A DNA stretch of 64,000 nt from Prostheceraeus crozeri (GCA_907163375.1 CAJQUW010015471.1:1-64000), one strand, 5' to 3'; positions 10,985 through 22,204 are shown, counted from the stretch's first letter. The notes: a model not told the origin generated them from the sequence alone. Made by a program: numbers and translations.

Positions 10985-11385
10985 AGCACTACTTATGAAA
11001 TTTTATAAGTAGTCTATCACTTAGGGCAGGTCAATAGCGACCGAACCTTTTTTGAATCATGTCAAACAGACTTGTAGAAGCAAAGTTACAAGCCTTTAAA
11101 GTTTTGGAGTCTTTTATGGCCTGGAGACGAAGGCCATCTCCTGGCGAACCTCTAAGTCTGACGCCTTAGCTGATATCAGCAATGAAATTTTCTAAGTCGG
11201 TTTCTTACAGAAACCCGGTATTTGGAATGTCCGAAGCTATCATCGGAGCTCAGAGAGACGACCTACCTCTGACAATCGCTCTCGTCTGAATGACAAGTCT
11301 CTCTGAGTTCCCAGCTTATATAGTGTGTGACGATCAGCTGATGACGTAATACCCAACATCCAAACACTAAAAACCCGTCTATCTC
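10985..11385. other. Non-coding stretch before the 160-bp array
   Basis: GC-richer than its surroundings; it contains short inverted words such as GGAGACGAAGGCCATCTCC and a TATATA near 11.32 kb. No gene supported. Confidence 0.35.
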
Positions 11386-12440
11386 CGGTTCTAGTGCTCC
11401 GATTGAGCTGGAAATACATCATTTCCATGTAGAATTTGACGCTAAATCCGAATCTGGCCTCCGTTTTCCCATCCGATGCTTCGTTTTGGCTCTACAGTAG
11501 GCAGCCATCGCAAAAATTCTAACTCGTTTTTTCGAAAAATTTTGAAAATTTTTCTCTCCGATTGACTTGAAACTCACCATACAGATAGAGAATTTCACGC
11601 TGATTCCAAATCTGAAATCCGTTTTCCCATCCGATGCTTCGTTTTGAAGCTACAGCCCAAAACGTCCCAAATTCTAACTCTGTCGTTTTTCGCCAATGTC
11701 CCAAAATCTTAAATGGCGTCTCACATCTAAACGAAGACAGATAGGAACAAGCCGATTCTTTCAGTGAATTTTTCTCACTCTTAGCTTTCAAACGAGCTAT
11801 GGCACGACAAAATCCGTCCACTAGAAGCCCAGATCGAAGCGAGCTGTCCAGAGGGGGGGGACGTCAGCGAAAATTTTTTCTCTCCGATTGACTTGAAACT
11901 CACCCTACCGATGCAGAATTTCACGCTGAATCCGAATCCGGCCTCCGTTTTCTCATCCGATGCTTCGTTTGGGCGCTACACACCAAAACGTCCCAAATTC
12001 TAACTCTGTCGTTTTTTCGAAAAATGTTGAAAATTTTTTCTCGCCGATTGCCTTGAAACTCACCCTACCGATGCAGAATTTCACGCTGAATCCGAATCCG
12101 GCCTCCGTTTTCTCATCCGATGCTTCGTTTGGGCGCTACACACCAAAACGTCCCAAATTCTAACTCTGTCGTTTTTTCGAAAAATGTTGAAAATTTTTTC
12201 TCGCCGATTGCCTTGAAACTCACCCTACCGATGCAGAATTTCACGCTGAATCCGAATCCGGCCTCCGTTTTCTCATCCGATGCTTCGTTTGGGCGCTACA
12301 CACCAAAACGTCCCAAATTCTAACTCTGTCGTTTTTTCGAAAAATGTTGAAAATTTTTTCTCGCCGATTGCCTTGAAACTCACCCTACCGATGCAGAATT
12401 TCACGCTGAATCCGAATCCGGCCTCCGTTTTCTTATCCGA
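11386..12440. repeat. 160-bp tandem repeat array
   Basis: Near-identical 160-bp units start at 11,881, 12,041, 12,201 and 12,361 (the last partial). More diverged units extend upstream to about 11.39 kb. Each unit holds GATTGCCTTGAAACTCACCC, GAATTTCACGCTGAATCC and CGATGCTTCGTTTGGGCGC. Both strands are open for 67-76 codons in each unit, which is a by-product of the repeat. The gradient from diverged (left) to identical (right) indicates recent local amplification. Confidence 0.93.
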
Positions 12441-12597
12441 CCACTCCTTCCACTCGAAACAGCCCATTTTACAACCCAACATTCAGCACGAAAAACATCA
12501 CACACTATAGCCTCAAGACTAATCCTGGCGGTCGCCCAAGTCCACCACGACACTCAGACCCGAAGCACCACGGCGGCCGACCACGACACTCTGCCGT

Positions 12598-12656
12598 TCC
12601 AGAAGGGGGAGGGGAGGGGGAGGGGAGGGGGAGGGGGAGGGGAGGGGGAGGGGGCG
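12598..12656. repeat. G-rich purine tract with quadruplex potential
   Basis: A run of GGGGAGG and GGGGGAGG units gives more than eight G-tracts of four or five bases on the plus strand. Such DNA can form G-quadruplexes or triplexes. A GGCGCGCC site follows at once. The 84-aa minus-strand frame here is proline-rich low complexity and is not called. Confidence 0.85.
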
Positions 12657-12660
12657 CGCC

Positions 12661-13155
12661 GGTCGAGTGTTTGTCACTTGCTTACTACTGGCGTGTAATT
12701 CACTGTCTAATTCGTCATAAGCATTGCTTGACAATCGGCCTTCAAAACTTTTCCCACTGAAACCAGAGTCCACCGTTCTAGCATATCACTTAATTTAGTA
12801 CGTCCTTGGTTCGGCCGACACGGGCCCTTTCTGGTATGGAGTTTTTCATACCGGTTCCACCTCTTGCTCGAACACAAATATGTAGTGAGGGATGTCTATT
12901 CTTCTAGCATTCTTATCATTTAGAAAATGCATATGAAAGCTTTATGATTATTTTATTTAACAGAACTATGAAAAGGTAACATGTAGCACAAAGAAATTCA
13001 GTCAAAAAATGCTATAGGACAGTGACAATATTACAAGAAGAGATTCTTATTGATTCACAAAATACGAGTAGTAAATGAGCCAATGATCAAGAAGTAAAAG
13101 ATGCCAACCACACAAAGATCGTTTGATATGGTGCATTCATTAAAGAGTATGTTCT
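12661..13155. promoter_or_regulatory. Spacer including a candidate poly(A) signal for the secreted-protein gene
   Basis: Mostly featureless. On the minus strand an AATAAA lies near 12,953, about 200 bp past the stop codon of the 13,156-13,575 gene, a suitable place for its 3' end. Confidence 0.4.
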
Positions 13156-13575
13156 TTAGACTGGTGGAGGACGAATGCTCTCCGGCATCGGTGGTTTTTC
13201 TATCTTTTGGCTGTTAATGCGATCCCAATAACTTCCTCCATTCGCTTTCCTTTCATTGACCTGCCACTGTATACTACAGTTCGATGGTCTATCCTTGTCG
13301 AATAGGTTTTTTATAATCGAACTTTCCCCTGATTCCCCTGGATTGATTTTTGATCGAAAATCTTTTTTATTGCAAAGATCATGACATGATTTTTCGTTAT
13401 TCGAACAGTGATTACCCTTGCAAGCTTGTTGAGCGCACGAATGGTACGCTTGAGTACAGTACCATTGACATTCCTCTGAATTTTGGGAATTCTTCGAAAT
13501 CTTGCTCCCGGGAAAAGCTTTGACTTCTGATAGCATCAGTATCCAAGTGATCGTGAAAGTAATATGGTTCTTCAT
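13156..13575 (-). CDS. Small secreted cysteine-rich protein
   Basis: A 139-residue protein. Residues 1-20 form a signal peptide (a Lys/His start, then hydrophobic ITFTITWILML, small residues near SEVKA), so it is probably exported. Residues 35-70 hold the cysteines in the pattern C-x3-C-x6-C-x3-C-x3-C-x3-C-x6-C-x3-C; a ninth cysteine is further along. The C-terminal third is polar and ends in a proline-rich PESIRPPPV. The ATG is preceded within five bases by a pyrimidine-rich CATTTCAG, a good 3' splice site, so a 5'-UTR intron is likely and supports this start. An AATAAA lies downstream. No family recognised. This is the best host gene in the window, possibly single coding exon. Confidence 0.62.
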   Translation of the reverse strand: MKNHITFTITWILMLSEVKAFPGSKISKNSQNSEECQWYCTQAYHSCAQQACKGNHCSNNEKSCHDLCNKKDFRSKINPGESGESSIIKNLFDKDRPSNCSIQWQVNERKANGGSYWDRINSQKIEKPPMPESIRPPPV

Positions 13576-14465
13576 TGAAACTGAAATGCAATTGAAAAGA
13601 AGTACATACAGAATATATATTTTTATTATTACAATTTATGCAGAATATAGTTTTGACATCGACCTCTCGCTTACTGTTTAGCAAATTCATTAAATGACCA
13701 ATCATTTAAATTGTGGATTTTATGATATTTTGTTGTCTGACTCGTTCTTTGTCTTGAATGGAATCCGCACCTAAAATCATTAATTGGCATATTATGCTAA
13801 CTAGAATCGCAATTTGATTACAGACCGTTTCATAAAAAATTGCACAAAAAAGTTAACATATTTTCAAATGTAATTTTCGAGTTGAAATCCTGGTTCAATT
13901 TTAATAAACGATATATCATATGAAACCTTATGTTCCATAGATTATTTAGCATACATTTTATTTTCTTAAGTGATCAGTTGTGTTCGGTAGACCTTCTGAA
14001 AGAAAATTGAGAGTTTTCTTTGATGCAGGATTTTAGCATGAGGACGACAAAATTTTTTAATGAAAATTGACTGACAGTGCGAGCTATCACTCAGCTTCAT
14101 CATGATGTAAAGATTTTAATATTCGGTGAATGTACAAAAATATACAGTCCAAATAATTTTTATCCAAAAAATGCTGCAAAAAAAGTTTGACATGATTTTT
14201 TTCATTGATGATGATGCTCAATTTCAATAAACTTTATGCCATGTGAAAGGATGTGTTTAGTACTTTGATTTGCCAGAGCGATTAGGTTGTGTCTGGTCAG
14301 TTGTAGTCAGCAGACATAAAAGTATGAATTTTTGGTCTATTCATTCACCGATGCCTACATTGGGACAGTGAATACTCAAACATTTTGAACATTTGGTACA
14401 GTCTTACTCAATTAACATGCTTGCTTGATTTTTCTCTAGCTTTCGCGTTAAAATGTTTTTAACGG
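13576..14465. other. AT-rich non-coding DNA with solo Tc1-like ends
   Basis: At about 13,830 TACAGACCGTTTCATAAAA resembles the terminus of the Tc1 element at 31,370 (CAGATTGTTTCATAAAAA). A second TACAGTCC at about 14,142 may be another solo end. No gene seen. These may be relics of a Tc1-family transposon. Confidence 0.35.
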
Positions 14466-14568
14466 TCAACCAGAGTTGGAAGTGGGTCAACGAAACTTGA
14501 CCCATGACCCACTTGACCCAACGACTTTTCACGAAAAGATGACCCACGACCCACCTGACCCATATGCT
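14466..14568. repeat. GACCCA-rich short repeat cluster A
   Basis: Bounded on the left by AGAGTTGGAAGTGGGTCA, then repeated TGACCCACTTGACCCA and GACCCACGACCCACC words. It is related to the cluster at 16.1 kb. Confidence 0.75.
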
Positions 14569-16105
14569 GCAAGGGTGAATGATACGAGTGCAATTTCCTT
14601 TTCTGGTATCATCTTTAGTTTCATTTTCATTCAAGATTCTAGGTCTATCTAGGTATAGGCCTCTCAAATATGTTAAGATTTGTTATGAAGATTCAAGTGT
14701 GTCACGTCACTTGTCACATGATAAATAGACATGCAACCTCATCACAATTATCTTATAATTAAAGTTCATGCACCACAAATGCCTAAGGTTCTACAAAAAA
14801 TTTAAGTGATTCTGTTTCTTGTTTTTATTCTTGACTATCCTTTTTAGTGCTACCTATTTAACTCGTAGAGAGATGATTCGTTAAGTTGATGGCCCTGCAG
14901 ACCAAATTTCAAATTTTATATCTCTTAATCAAATGAAGTCAAGAAAACAAGATTGCAGAAGGCCTAAATCATTTATTCATGCATTTATTATGTTAGATGC
15001 TACATGTATGAAAATTATCCCAGAAAAATCGTCAAACCAATATTTTGTTGCTTCTGATGGCAATCGATTCAAATTTCATTAACTTCCGCTAATGTTAGAT
15101 TTAAGTATAAAGTTGTATTTTGATGTAAGAATGACATTCATTGAAAAGCAAATAGAGTAAGCATGTGTAACGCGTGAATAGAAAATTGCGCGATGACAAG
15201 ATTGCAGTTCATTAATTAGCTTACAATGTACATATAGATGAACTGATATATATGAGTGGCGCTACATGTGCGAGTACGTTGTGATAACAATCACTAGCGA
15301 CATCATGTAAATATCTTATTGATACCAAATCAAATGTCAAACGAAACTTTTATTGATACGAAGTGTCTAAAAATATCTCCTCACAGAGATCTTCCGCAAT
15401 AAGTCTGTGTGAAAGGGACAAGTCTGTATCAATGACCGTCGTATGAATTATTGTATTTCAGATTATCATGCATCGAATGAGCAATGAGATGCATGGAACA
15501 TGTACAGTATGATGCGAAATTAGATTGAACGGCTAAATACTTTAGATATAAAGCATGTATATTATTATGATATTTTGATCAATTACATATTTCGAAAATA
15601 TTTAGGCTCTGATCAATCTTTACCAGAGATTTTCCATTCTAATCTATACCAGAGGATATTTCCTACGAAAGACCAACGAAATCAAACGAAACAAACAAAA
15701 CGAAGGTCAGCTGGCATTGCAAGAAAATTTTCAAGATGAATAAAACCTCTGAATACCTGACTTCTTCAGTAGCTGTAAAGTCTCTGAAATCAAGGTCACA
15801 CATCAGTGGGTATCGTCAGACATAGCGACAGAGAATCGAGCATGCACAATTTTACTCAAACAACTTCTCTCCACCCACCAACATCTCTCAGTAGACAGCA
15901 GCAATTGTTTTCGAGCTTTTAATTTGTGTGAATTCCGCCCCCTTTTGAAACTGTATGACGCGTGTGAAAGTTAATAGTGTTGCATATTTTGACTGTGTGC
16001 ATCCATCAACCCCTTTCAGTGACACTGACTCAATCATTTTTCATGAATGATAAGAATACGAATAAATGAACTGTATTTACAGTTTACTGCATTTGAGATT
16101 GTCAC
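14569..16105. other. AT-rich non-coding DNA
   Basis: No supported gene, transposon end or RNA. All open frames are short. Confidence 0.4.
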
Positions 16106-16288
16106 ATCTATCATGGGTCAACGAAGTCTGACCCACGACCCACCTGACCCACGCTAAATGTGACCCACGACCCACTTGACCCATCAACTTTTCGGAAAAG
16201 CATGACTCACGACCCACGTGACCCACGGGATTTTGTGACCCACTTGACCCACCTGACCCATGACCCACGACCCACTTCCAACTCTACA
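16106..16288. repeat. GACCCA-rich short repeat cluster B
   Basis: Repeated TGACCCACGACCCACNTGACCCA words, ending in GACCCACTTCCAACTCT, the inverse of the left end of cluster A. The two clusters share an internal CAACTTTTCGGAAAAG-like word (CGACTTTTCACGAAAAG in A). They could be ends of one 1.8-kb element or two copies of a small repeat. Confidence 0.75.
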
Positions 16289-16676
16289 GTCAACTGCACA
16301 CAACTAAATAACTTTTGCTGGCGCTTTCGAGCTTGGGTTTAAAAGAATGGTGTTCTCAGCTTCAAGAATATATAAGTTTTATCAGGATCGGCCCATCCGT
16401 TCACTGGCAAACTTCCCATTTGTACTGTTCCCATACTCAGCCATTCGGTGAGTCATCATTTCCCCCGATGGAGGTCAGGATTTCGAATCCTTGATCTGTG
16501 CGCACACAAAGGCTTGCCGTCAGACTGAGACTCGCCACCTGTTCACAAAAAAGCAATAGCAATGTCTTCACGTCGTAGTTGCTGCTCCCGATAGGTTAAT
16601 CGACAAGACTTTTAGCAACTCATTCAATGATGACAGGAAGCGGGGGCAGTTATGACATGACATCAATGACATGATC
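16289..16676. other. Non-coding stretch
   Basis: No gene supported. The GATTTCGAATCC at about 16.47 kb resembles a tRNA B box, but no matching A box or cloverleaf is visible. Confidence 0.3.
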
Positions 16677-17740
16677 AGCTACGACAGTGGTGGGCAACCA
16701 AGTTGGGATAGCGGGCCACAATGAGTGGCCTCCGAAAAAGCTCGCGGGCCACCAATTTTAAAAGGGAGTAGTATGGGCTTAATATTCTTTTATTCCGTAC
16801 TTTGAAGTGCACGTATGGGCTGCTGCACCGTACGTGCATATACAGTGGTCGCATTTCATAACAAAATTTTACATGTTAATGTATACAGCAATATTGTACG
16901 CAATCAATTTGTTTGGTATTAATTAAGGAACCATAATGTACTTTCTACAATTCATGTGAGTATTGAAGAGTAAACAGGCCTGTAACAAATCATGGCAGCT
17001 TTTCTTTTGTGTAATTAAGCGGTAATTTGACTTTTTGGTGATTTGACCGACTATACCTTATTTCATCCAAAGACAACGGTCTGTAAGTGCAGTGCAACTA
17101 TCCGCCTGAAAGCCGCACATGATAAAATTGATTTTGCTACAATTATTGATTATGCTGCATGTACATACGTGCACATATGTCACCCAAACATATACGGTTT
17201 TCAAAAACCGTGCATGGGCTCCATAAATGGTAAGTCGTCTGCTAATGCCAATAGAGTATACGAAATATATATATTAGTGTAGTAGTATAGAAATGAAATT
17301 CAGTATGAATATTTGAAAAAAATGTTGTTGACCTGAAAAAAATCTTGCGGTTGCATTCCTCCATTTGTAGTCAATGCCTAATTAATATAGCCTCTTTCTA
17401 GCTTCATTAAGGCGTGGTTTATTACGTAGAGAAGCATGATCAGCAGGCCATCGAATGCTATGTGACTCAGCATAAACTCGCGCAGGTGATCACCATCTTG
17501 CGTTTATACGAGAAGATATTCATTGCGAAAGAAGCATGGTTGGATAACTTGAATGTGAATTTTTGTTTTTCGTGCCATCATATTGCTCATTTAGTTGTTA
17601 ATTAATGGTTTTGCAAATTCTAAAGAGGATCCATCACACTTAGAAGCACTCGAAATCGGAGTGAGTCATTTTCACATCATCGATTCAAATAATGTCCGCG
17701 GGCCACCCAATACGTCCCGGCGGCCACCACTGAGCTACGA
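16677..17740. mobile_element. Non-autonomous hAT transposon with 8-bp target duplication
   Basis: The element spans 16,685-17,732 (1,048 bp). It starts CAGTGGTGGGCAACC and ends with the inverse GGCCACCACTG, with a further inverted GCGGGCCAC inside. It is flanked by a perfect 8-bp duplication AGCTACGA (16,677-16,684 and 17,733-17,740). The CAGTGGTGG-type end and 8-bp duplication are those of the hAT superfamily. Frames inside (79 and 63 residues) do not resemble a transposase, so it depended on another hAT for movement. Confidence 0.92.
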
Positions 17741-19148
17741 TGTGGTCATGAATAATTTTTCTAATCACTAATTACTTCATTTAATTAGGCACACCACACT
17801 GTTTCCTAAACCAAGCAAGTGTCTCGGCTGACCAAGTGAATAAGTTCAGTAATCAATTACATGAGCTTAAGCAGCATACGGTGAAATTTGATGAGAATAA
17901 GTAAGAGATAAAAGAGCTTTTCGGGTTGTGCAACGATTTAGGAAACTGACTGTATTTTATATTTGTTCAACCCCGGAAAACCGCATAAGAAATAATGGTA
18001 GAAAATCATTGATGCTTTCCAAAATTGCCTGTTAACTCACTCTGACTTAAATTACATGATATTTTGAAATTTGGAAATATCCAAGTGACAATTTGGGCAT
18101 GGGTCATCAGTGACTCATTGGGCTTTCGTTGCAGTGAAACTCCGGCAATTTCGATTAAATAAAAATGCATCGATAGTTTTTTAAATTGCTTACTTATGCA
18201 TTACAACTTCAGCAAAATAATATTTCGTGAATAAAATGACAAAATACTTGCTATTCTACAATGCTTACACCACTTGTGGTTGAGTTATATTCCGAATTCG
18301 CATGTACTACTCTTAAACTACTCGAGCATCTTCGTATATACATGTATATCACCATCAGTACGATTTAGCAGTGGTGAAGAATGAAGAATTTGTCACGTCT
18401 TTTCCTTAAACAATTAAGTGTGTAACGTGCATGCTAAATTATCATTTAATTCATCATTTGGTCTCAAAACGTTGAGGAGTTTGAATTCAAAAGGTGTGAT
18501 ACAGTAGGCCTACTTGCATTGTGAGTGTCAATCTGACCTGTACTTTTTAATTACAGTTTTTACTAATTAGTTACTTTTGCATCAAAAAGTCACAAAGACA
18601 AGGAAATTATATTTTTATAACTCGAATAAGAAATTTTGTCTGTTATGATAACAATCAATTTTTTCTACCACCATAGCCCAATGGGTGATAGGTGACCCAC
18701 CAATATTTAGGAACCTCTCCTGAAGTAAGGATTCGGTGTAGAAAGTTCGCCTTTGGCATATATATACTTTACAGCATTGTCCGTTTACATGCCAAGTCTA
18801 GTTTCACGAAATGGCGTGCAACATGAAAATAATCATCTTTCCTCAATGGCACATTGGAAAGCGAACTAAAATTTGAAGCAAACGTTTTTCTTGGTGATTT
18901 AAATGAAATGAATCGAAAGTTCATTCGATATTTTCTGAAATTATATTGACTACCAGATAGGTACCAAGGGTTAGGGCAAAAAACTCCAAAAATTCATCGC
19001 TTTTGATGGAGATTTTTTCCCTTGAGCATCATCATTTTTATGGGTCACCAGTGAACCATTGGTCTTTCCGGAGTTGACTTGTCATGTTGCATGATTTATG
19101 TCATAAGCCCCGCTGATCATTTTTGAATAAGATGTTTGATGAATTATT
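17741..19148. other. AT-rich non-coding DNA
   Basis: No gene supported. GGGTCATCAGTGACTCATTGG (about 18.1 kb), CCAATGGGTGATAGGTGACCC (18.68 kb) and GGGTCACCAGTGAACCATTGG (19.03 kb) are three related copies in mixed orientation and may be termini of an unrecognised small element. Confidence 0.4.
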
Positions 19149-19298
19149 ATATTTTATTAGCTTTAAACAATTTTTCGGAGTAATGACTCCATTCTCAAGT
19201 TATACAAGATAAAAGTACATTTTGTCTAAAAAATGGAATATTTTACTTGAGAATGGACTCAACTCTGAAATATTGTTTAAACTAATAAAATAAAATAA
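19149..19298. repeat. Hairpin (foldback) element of about 150 bp
   Basis: Arms TTTAAACAATTTTTCGGAGT...CCATTCTCAAGT and their inverse ACTTGAGAATGG...TATTGTTTAAA face each other around a short loop near 19.22 kb. No coding capacity. Confidence 0.8.
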
Positions 19299-19324
19299 TT
19301 CAATCATAATTATTTACACGAAAT

Positions 19325-19431
19325 TGGTAAAGCGTCATTTTACAATATGAGGTAAACTTTCTATGACGAGAGAGCGCAGCGATCGAGTCATAGAAAGTTT
19401 ACGAGTATTGTAAAAAGCTTTGCCAATGAGT
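19325..19431. repeat. Hairpin element with GAGAGCGCAGCGATCGAG loop
   Basis: Arms GGTAAAGCGTCATTTTACAA and GTAAACTTTCTATGAC pair with GTCATAGAAAGTTTAC and TTGTAAAAAGCTTTGCC. The loop GAGAGAGCGCAGCGATCGA is almost identical, in inverse, to the loop of the hairpin at 31.24-31.34 kb. Confidence 0.85.
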
Positions 19432-19541
19432 GTATGTAATTTTATTCTATGCATAGATATAAGAAATGATGGCCATTAGAATTTCTATGGTCATGTAGAA
19501 ATCTCTTGCTCACTGGATTTGTCAATCCGAACTTGTGATAT

Positions 19542-19874
19542 TTGAAATTTGATTCAAGAATCATAATAAAGGCTGCTACTCAAACAAACAGGCAGAGAGC
19601 GCTAAAACAGGTTATCATGAAGCGATCAGCCAGCGAAATTATTGAAAACTTAACTCCACGTGCAAGTGCTAAGCGCTACAATAATGCGTGGGATTCTTTC
19701 ATCAGATTTTCCGAGAAAGAAGATAAACCAACAGAAAGTGACTTCTTCGAATACTTCGACTACTTACAGCGTGAGAAAAAATATGCTCCAACCAGTTTGT
19801 GGACATTTTATTCAATGATTGACAACAAATTTCAAGGTTTATATGGAGAAAAGCTTCAGAAGTATATATCATGA
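19542..19874 (+). pseudogene. Tyrosine-recombinase-like N-terminal (core-binding) domain fragment
   Basis: A 110-residue frame. Residues 35-105 (AKRYNNAWDSFIRFSEKE, a DFFEYFDYL helix, then a LWTFYSMI segment and GEKLQKYIS) resemble the SAM-like core-binding domain of eukaryotic tyrosine recombinases of the Crypton kind and host proteins derived from them. This domain grips DNA next to the catalytic domain. The catalytic part with its R-H-R-Y residues is not seen downstream, so this is either a truncated copy or one exon. A stop follows residue 110 directly. Confidence rests on pattern memory, not a search. Confidence 0.5.
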
Positions 19875-20560
19875 ATATTATGAATCTTCATGAATATATA
19901 TGTTTGCATTATTTAAAGTATTTTTCTATGACTAAAAAGGTGTTTAACAAGACTACACTATTTTTCTAAATGGGTACAACGGGATTAAACTAAGACTACT
20001 AAGATAATAATAACAAAAACACAACGACACAAATCGTATAACTTGTTTTTTCTCCAAGAACTGTAAAGTGGTCTCCAAGAACTGTAAAGTTGTCCATGAC
20101 CTGTAAAGTGCTACTGTACAGCAACACTCTATGAATAGTAAAATGGGGATGTCTATGTATGCATAGAATAAAACATCTTATTCAACAATAAGCAGCAAGG
20201 CTTATACAACATAAATCACAATTAACCTAAAATTCCATCAAAATGTTGCTTAAGGAAAATTACGCTTTGTCATGTTGTAATTTTAGTTCTATGCATGTGT
20301 TGAAAAGTTGATATTACCATAGCCCTCAGAGCGCATGAGCATTACTTTTCAGTCCTTGGTCAGCACTTTTCAGTCCTTAGTCAGCACTTTTCAGTCCCTG
20401 GTCAACTATGCGGTCAATATTATGCAGTTCATCAGCTTTTGTGCTGCAAAGTGTATTTTTGTCATGATTCTATTTTCTCTGTATTATTTTGATTGTAATT
20501 ACGTTGAATATCCTTGACATGTGCCTGAATCTAGCATTTGAAACATAGGTGAATTACAAT
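19875..20560. repeat. Non-coding DNA with short tandem repeats
   Basis: Around 20.06-20.12 kb CAAGAACTGTAAAGTGGTCT-like units repeat three times. At 20,344-20,405 a 23-bp unit, CTTTTCAGTCCTTGGTCAGCA plus two bases, repeats three times; the 60-codon frame over it is an artefact. No gene supported. Confidence 0.6.
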
Positions 20561-20599
20561 ATGCTAAATTGAAATATATCGACCTAATGCTGAATCAAA

Positions 20600-20875
20600 A
20601 ATATGAAATTGGTAAACAATTTATTATTAGCACAATTATCAACATTGCCGGTAATTTGGATTTCTGTCAGATAGCCGACAATATTCGAAAAATTTCACAC
20701 CTTCGGTCTCCGCATCTTTTACGTCTTTCAGCTCTAAAGAGCGAGGAATGTATGGTTTCAGAATTTGGTTCAACCACCTACTTAGGCTAGTATCGTAGGC
20801 TTTTGGCATACTTAAAATAGGCCGTAAAGGCGGATCGGTACGCGATTTGTGTATTTTAGGCAGGCCATAGAGCCT
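20600..20875 (-). mobile_element. Inverted 5' part of a Penelope-like element (reverse transcriptase N-terminal region)
   Basis: Minus-strand translation from about 20,873 downward reads YGLPKIHKSRTDPPLRPILS and then a segment with SRWLNQILKPYIP. This is the conserved opening of the reverse transcriptase of Penelope-like elements. Its continuation (DSFEFVDSIKD onward) lies on the plus strand immediately to the right. The element therefore has its 5' part flipped. LINEs make such 5' inversions by twin priming and Penelope copies are known for complex 5' ends. The exact left limit of the inverted piece is uncertain. Confidence 0.75.
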
Positions 20876-22110
20876 GGCTGGCTGACTACCAGTGCTCAGT
20901 CAGACTCCTTCGAATTCGTTGATTCGATCAAAGATATTTCTCATGACCATTTTTATATGGTTTCGTATGACGTAGTGAGCTTATTTCCGAGTATTCCTCT
21001 CGATGATACTTTCAATCATATTTGTAGTCTAATTGATTTTACCAGCTTTCCGGTCGATAAAGGAACCCTGATTTCCCTCCTAAATTTATCGTGCAAAAAT
21101 GTGCTGTTCCAATTTAATGATAATCTATACCATCAAATCGAAGGCGTTGCCATGGGATCGATCCTCGGCCCAACTCTGGCCTCTTTTGCGATGAATTTAA
21201 TTGAGTCCAAAATTATTGATTTCCCCATGTACTATCGTCGGTATGTTGATGATATTTTTGCAATCGTTGAGACGAAAAGGATGCTGAAAAGTTTTTGCAT
21301 TCTCTTCACAATATTCACAGTAGCATTCGTTTTACTTGTGAGAAACAGGTCAATAATCAATTGAAATTCCTTGATGTCATGGTCACTAAAAATGCTAATT
21401 CTCTGAATTATCATTGGCATTTAAAAGATACTAACACTGGTTTGTACATTCCAAACAGTGCTCATGCTCCTGTTCGTTATAAAACCTCGGCTATTCGCGC
21501 CCTGATTATTCGAGCTAAGCGTTTAAGTAGTAGTCAAAATGCCTATGAAAGCAGTTTCTCTGTCATCAAAAGTATTTTCATTGCCAACGGCTACTCTGAT
21601 GATCAAATCGATAGAATTAAAAATAATGTTGACAATTTCCAACCTAGCGATCGTGATATTAAAAACATATACTGGCGCCTCCCTTTTGTCAAAAGTCTTG
21701 AGAGCCAAACTAGAAAGACTGTTGATAGTTTGAACAAATTCCTTCCAGCGAATCATAAAATTATTGTTTCTTACAGAACACTTAAGACTGCTAACCTTTT
21801 TCCAAACAAAAACAGGTTGAAGTTTAGTCTCTCCTCTGATGTGGTTTATAAATTTTCCTGTAAGCTGTGCTCAAGCAGCTATATTGGTGAGACTAAGTGT
21901 CATCTCTACACTAGAATGAAAGAACATATTCGCGGCATTCCTAATGAAACTGAAATTTCTAAACATCTGCACAATGCGGACTTTGACGATTTTACGATAA
22001 TCTACAAAACCAAGTACACGAAAATAGCTGAAAGTATTGCACTTTGCCATAGCACTGACAGAACACTGAATGAACACGATTCGTCATACAAGCTGAGGGT
22101 CTGTCTGTGA
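20876..22110 (+). pseudogene. Penelope-like reverse transcriptase with GIY-YIG endonuclease
   Basis: The plus-strand frames carry SYDVVSLFPSIPLDDT (RT motif 3), GVAMGSILGPTLA (motif 4) and YRRYVDDIFAIV (motif 5, catalytic YVDD). A linker follows, then KLCSSSYIGETKCHLYTRMKEH, a GIY-YIG nuclease core whose usual first tyrosine region appears as VVYKFSC. This RT plus GIY-YIG order defines endonuclease-bearing Penelope-like elements, which copy themselves by nicking DNA and priming cDNA there. One change of frame after the YVDD motif and the 5' inversion make this copy inactive. The GIY-YIG domain ends close to the stop at 22,110, near its usual end. Confidence 0.88.
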
Positions 22111-22204
22111 CCTTCGCAATTTCTGTGACGGACGAAATTTTACTGATCACTTCTCCTTTAGTTTTAATCATTTTAGTATATAAGTCGATTTATCCATGTC
22201 TGTA

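Noticed and set aside
11960-12510. Three identical 67-76 codon plus-strand frames and a 69-codon minus frame
   Set aside because: They are translations of the 160-bp tandem repeat on both strands.
12519-12773. 84-codon minus-strand frame with Pro/Leu/Ser repeats
   Set aside because: It is the complement of the G-rich simple tract; no other coding sign.
16455-16490. tRNA or tRNA-derived SINE (GATTTCGAATCC resembles a B box)
   Set aside because: No A box at the right distance and no cloverleaf can be drawn.
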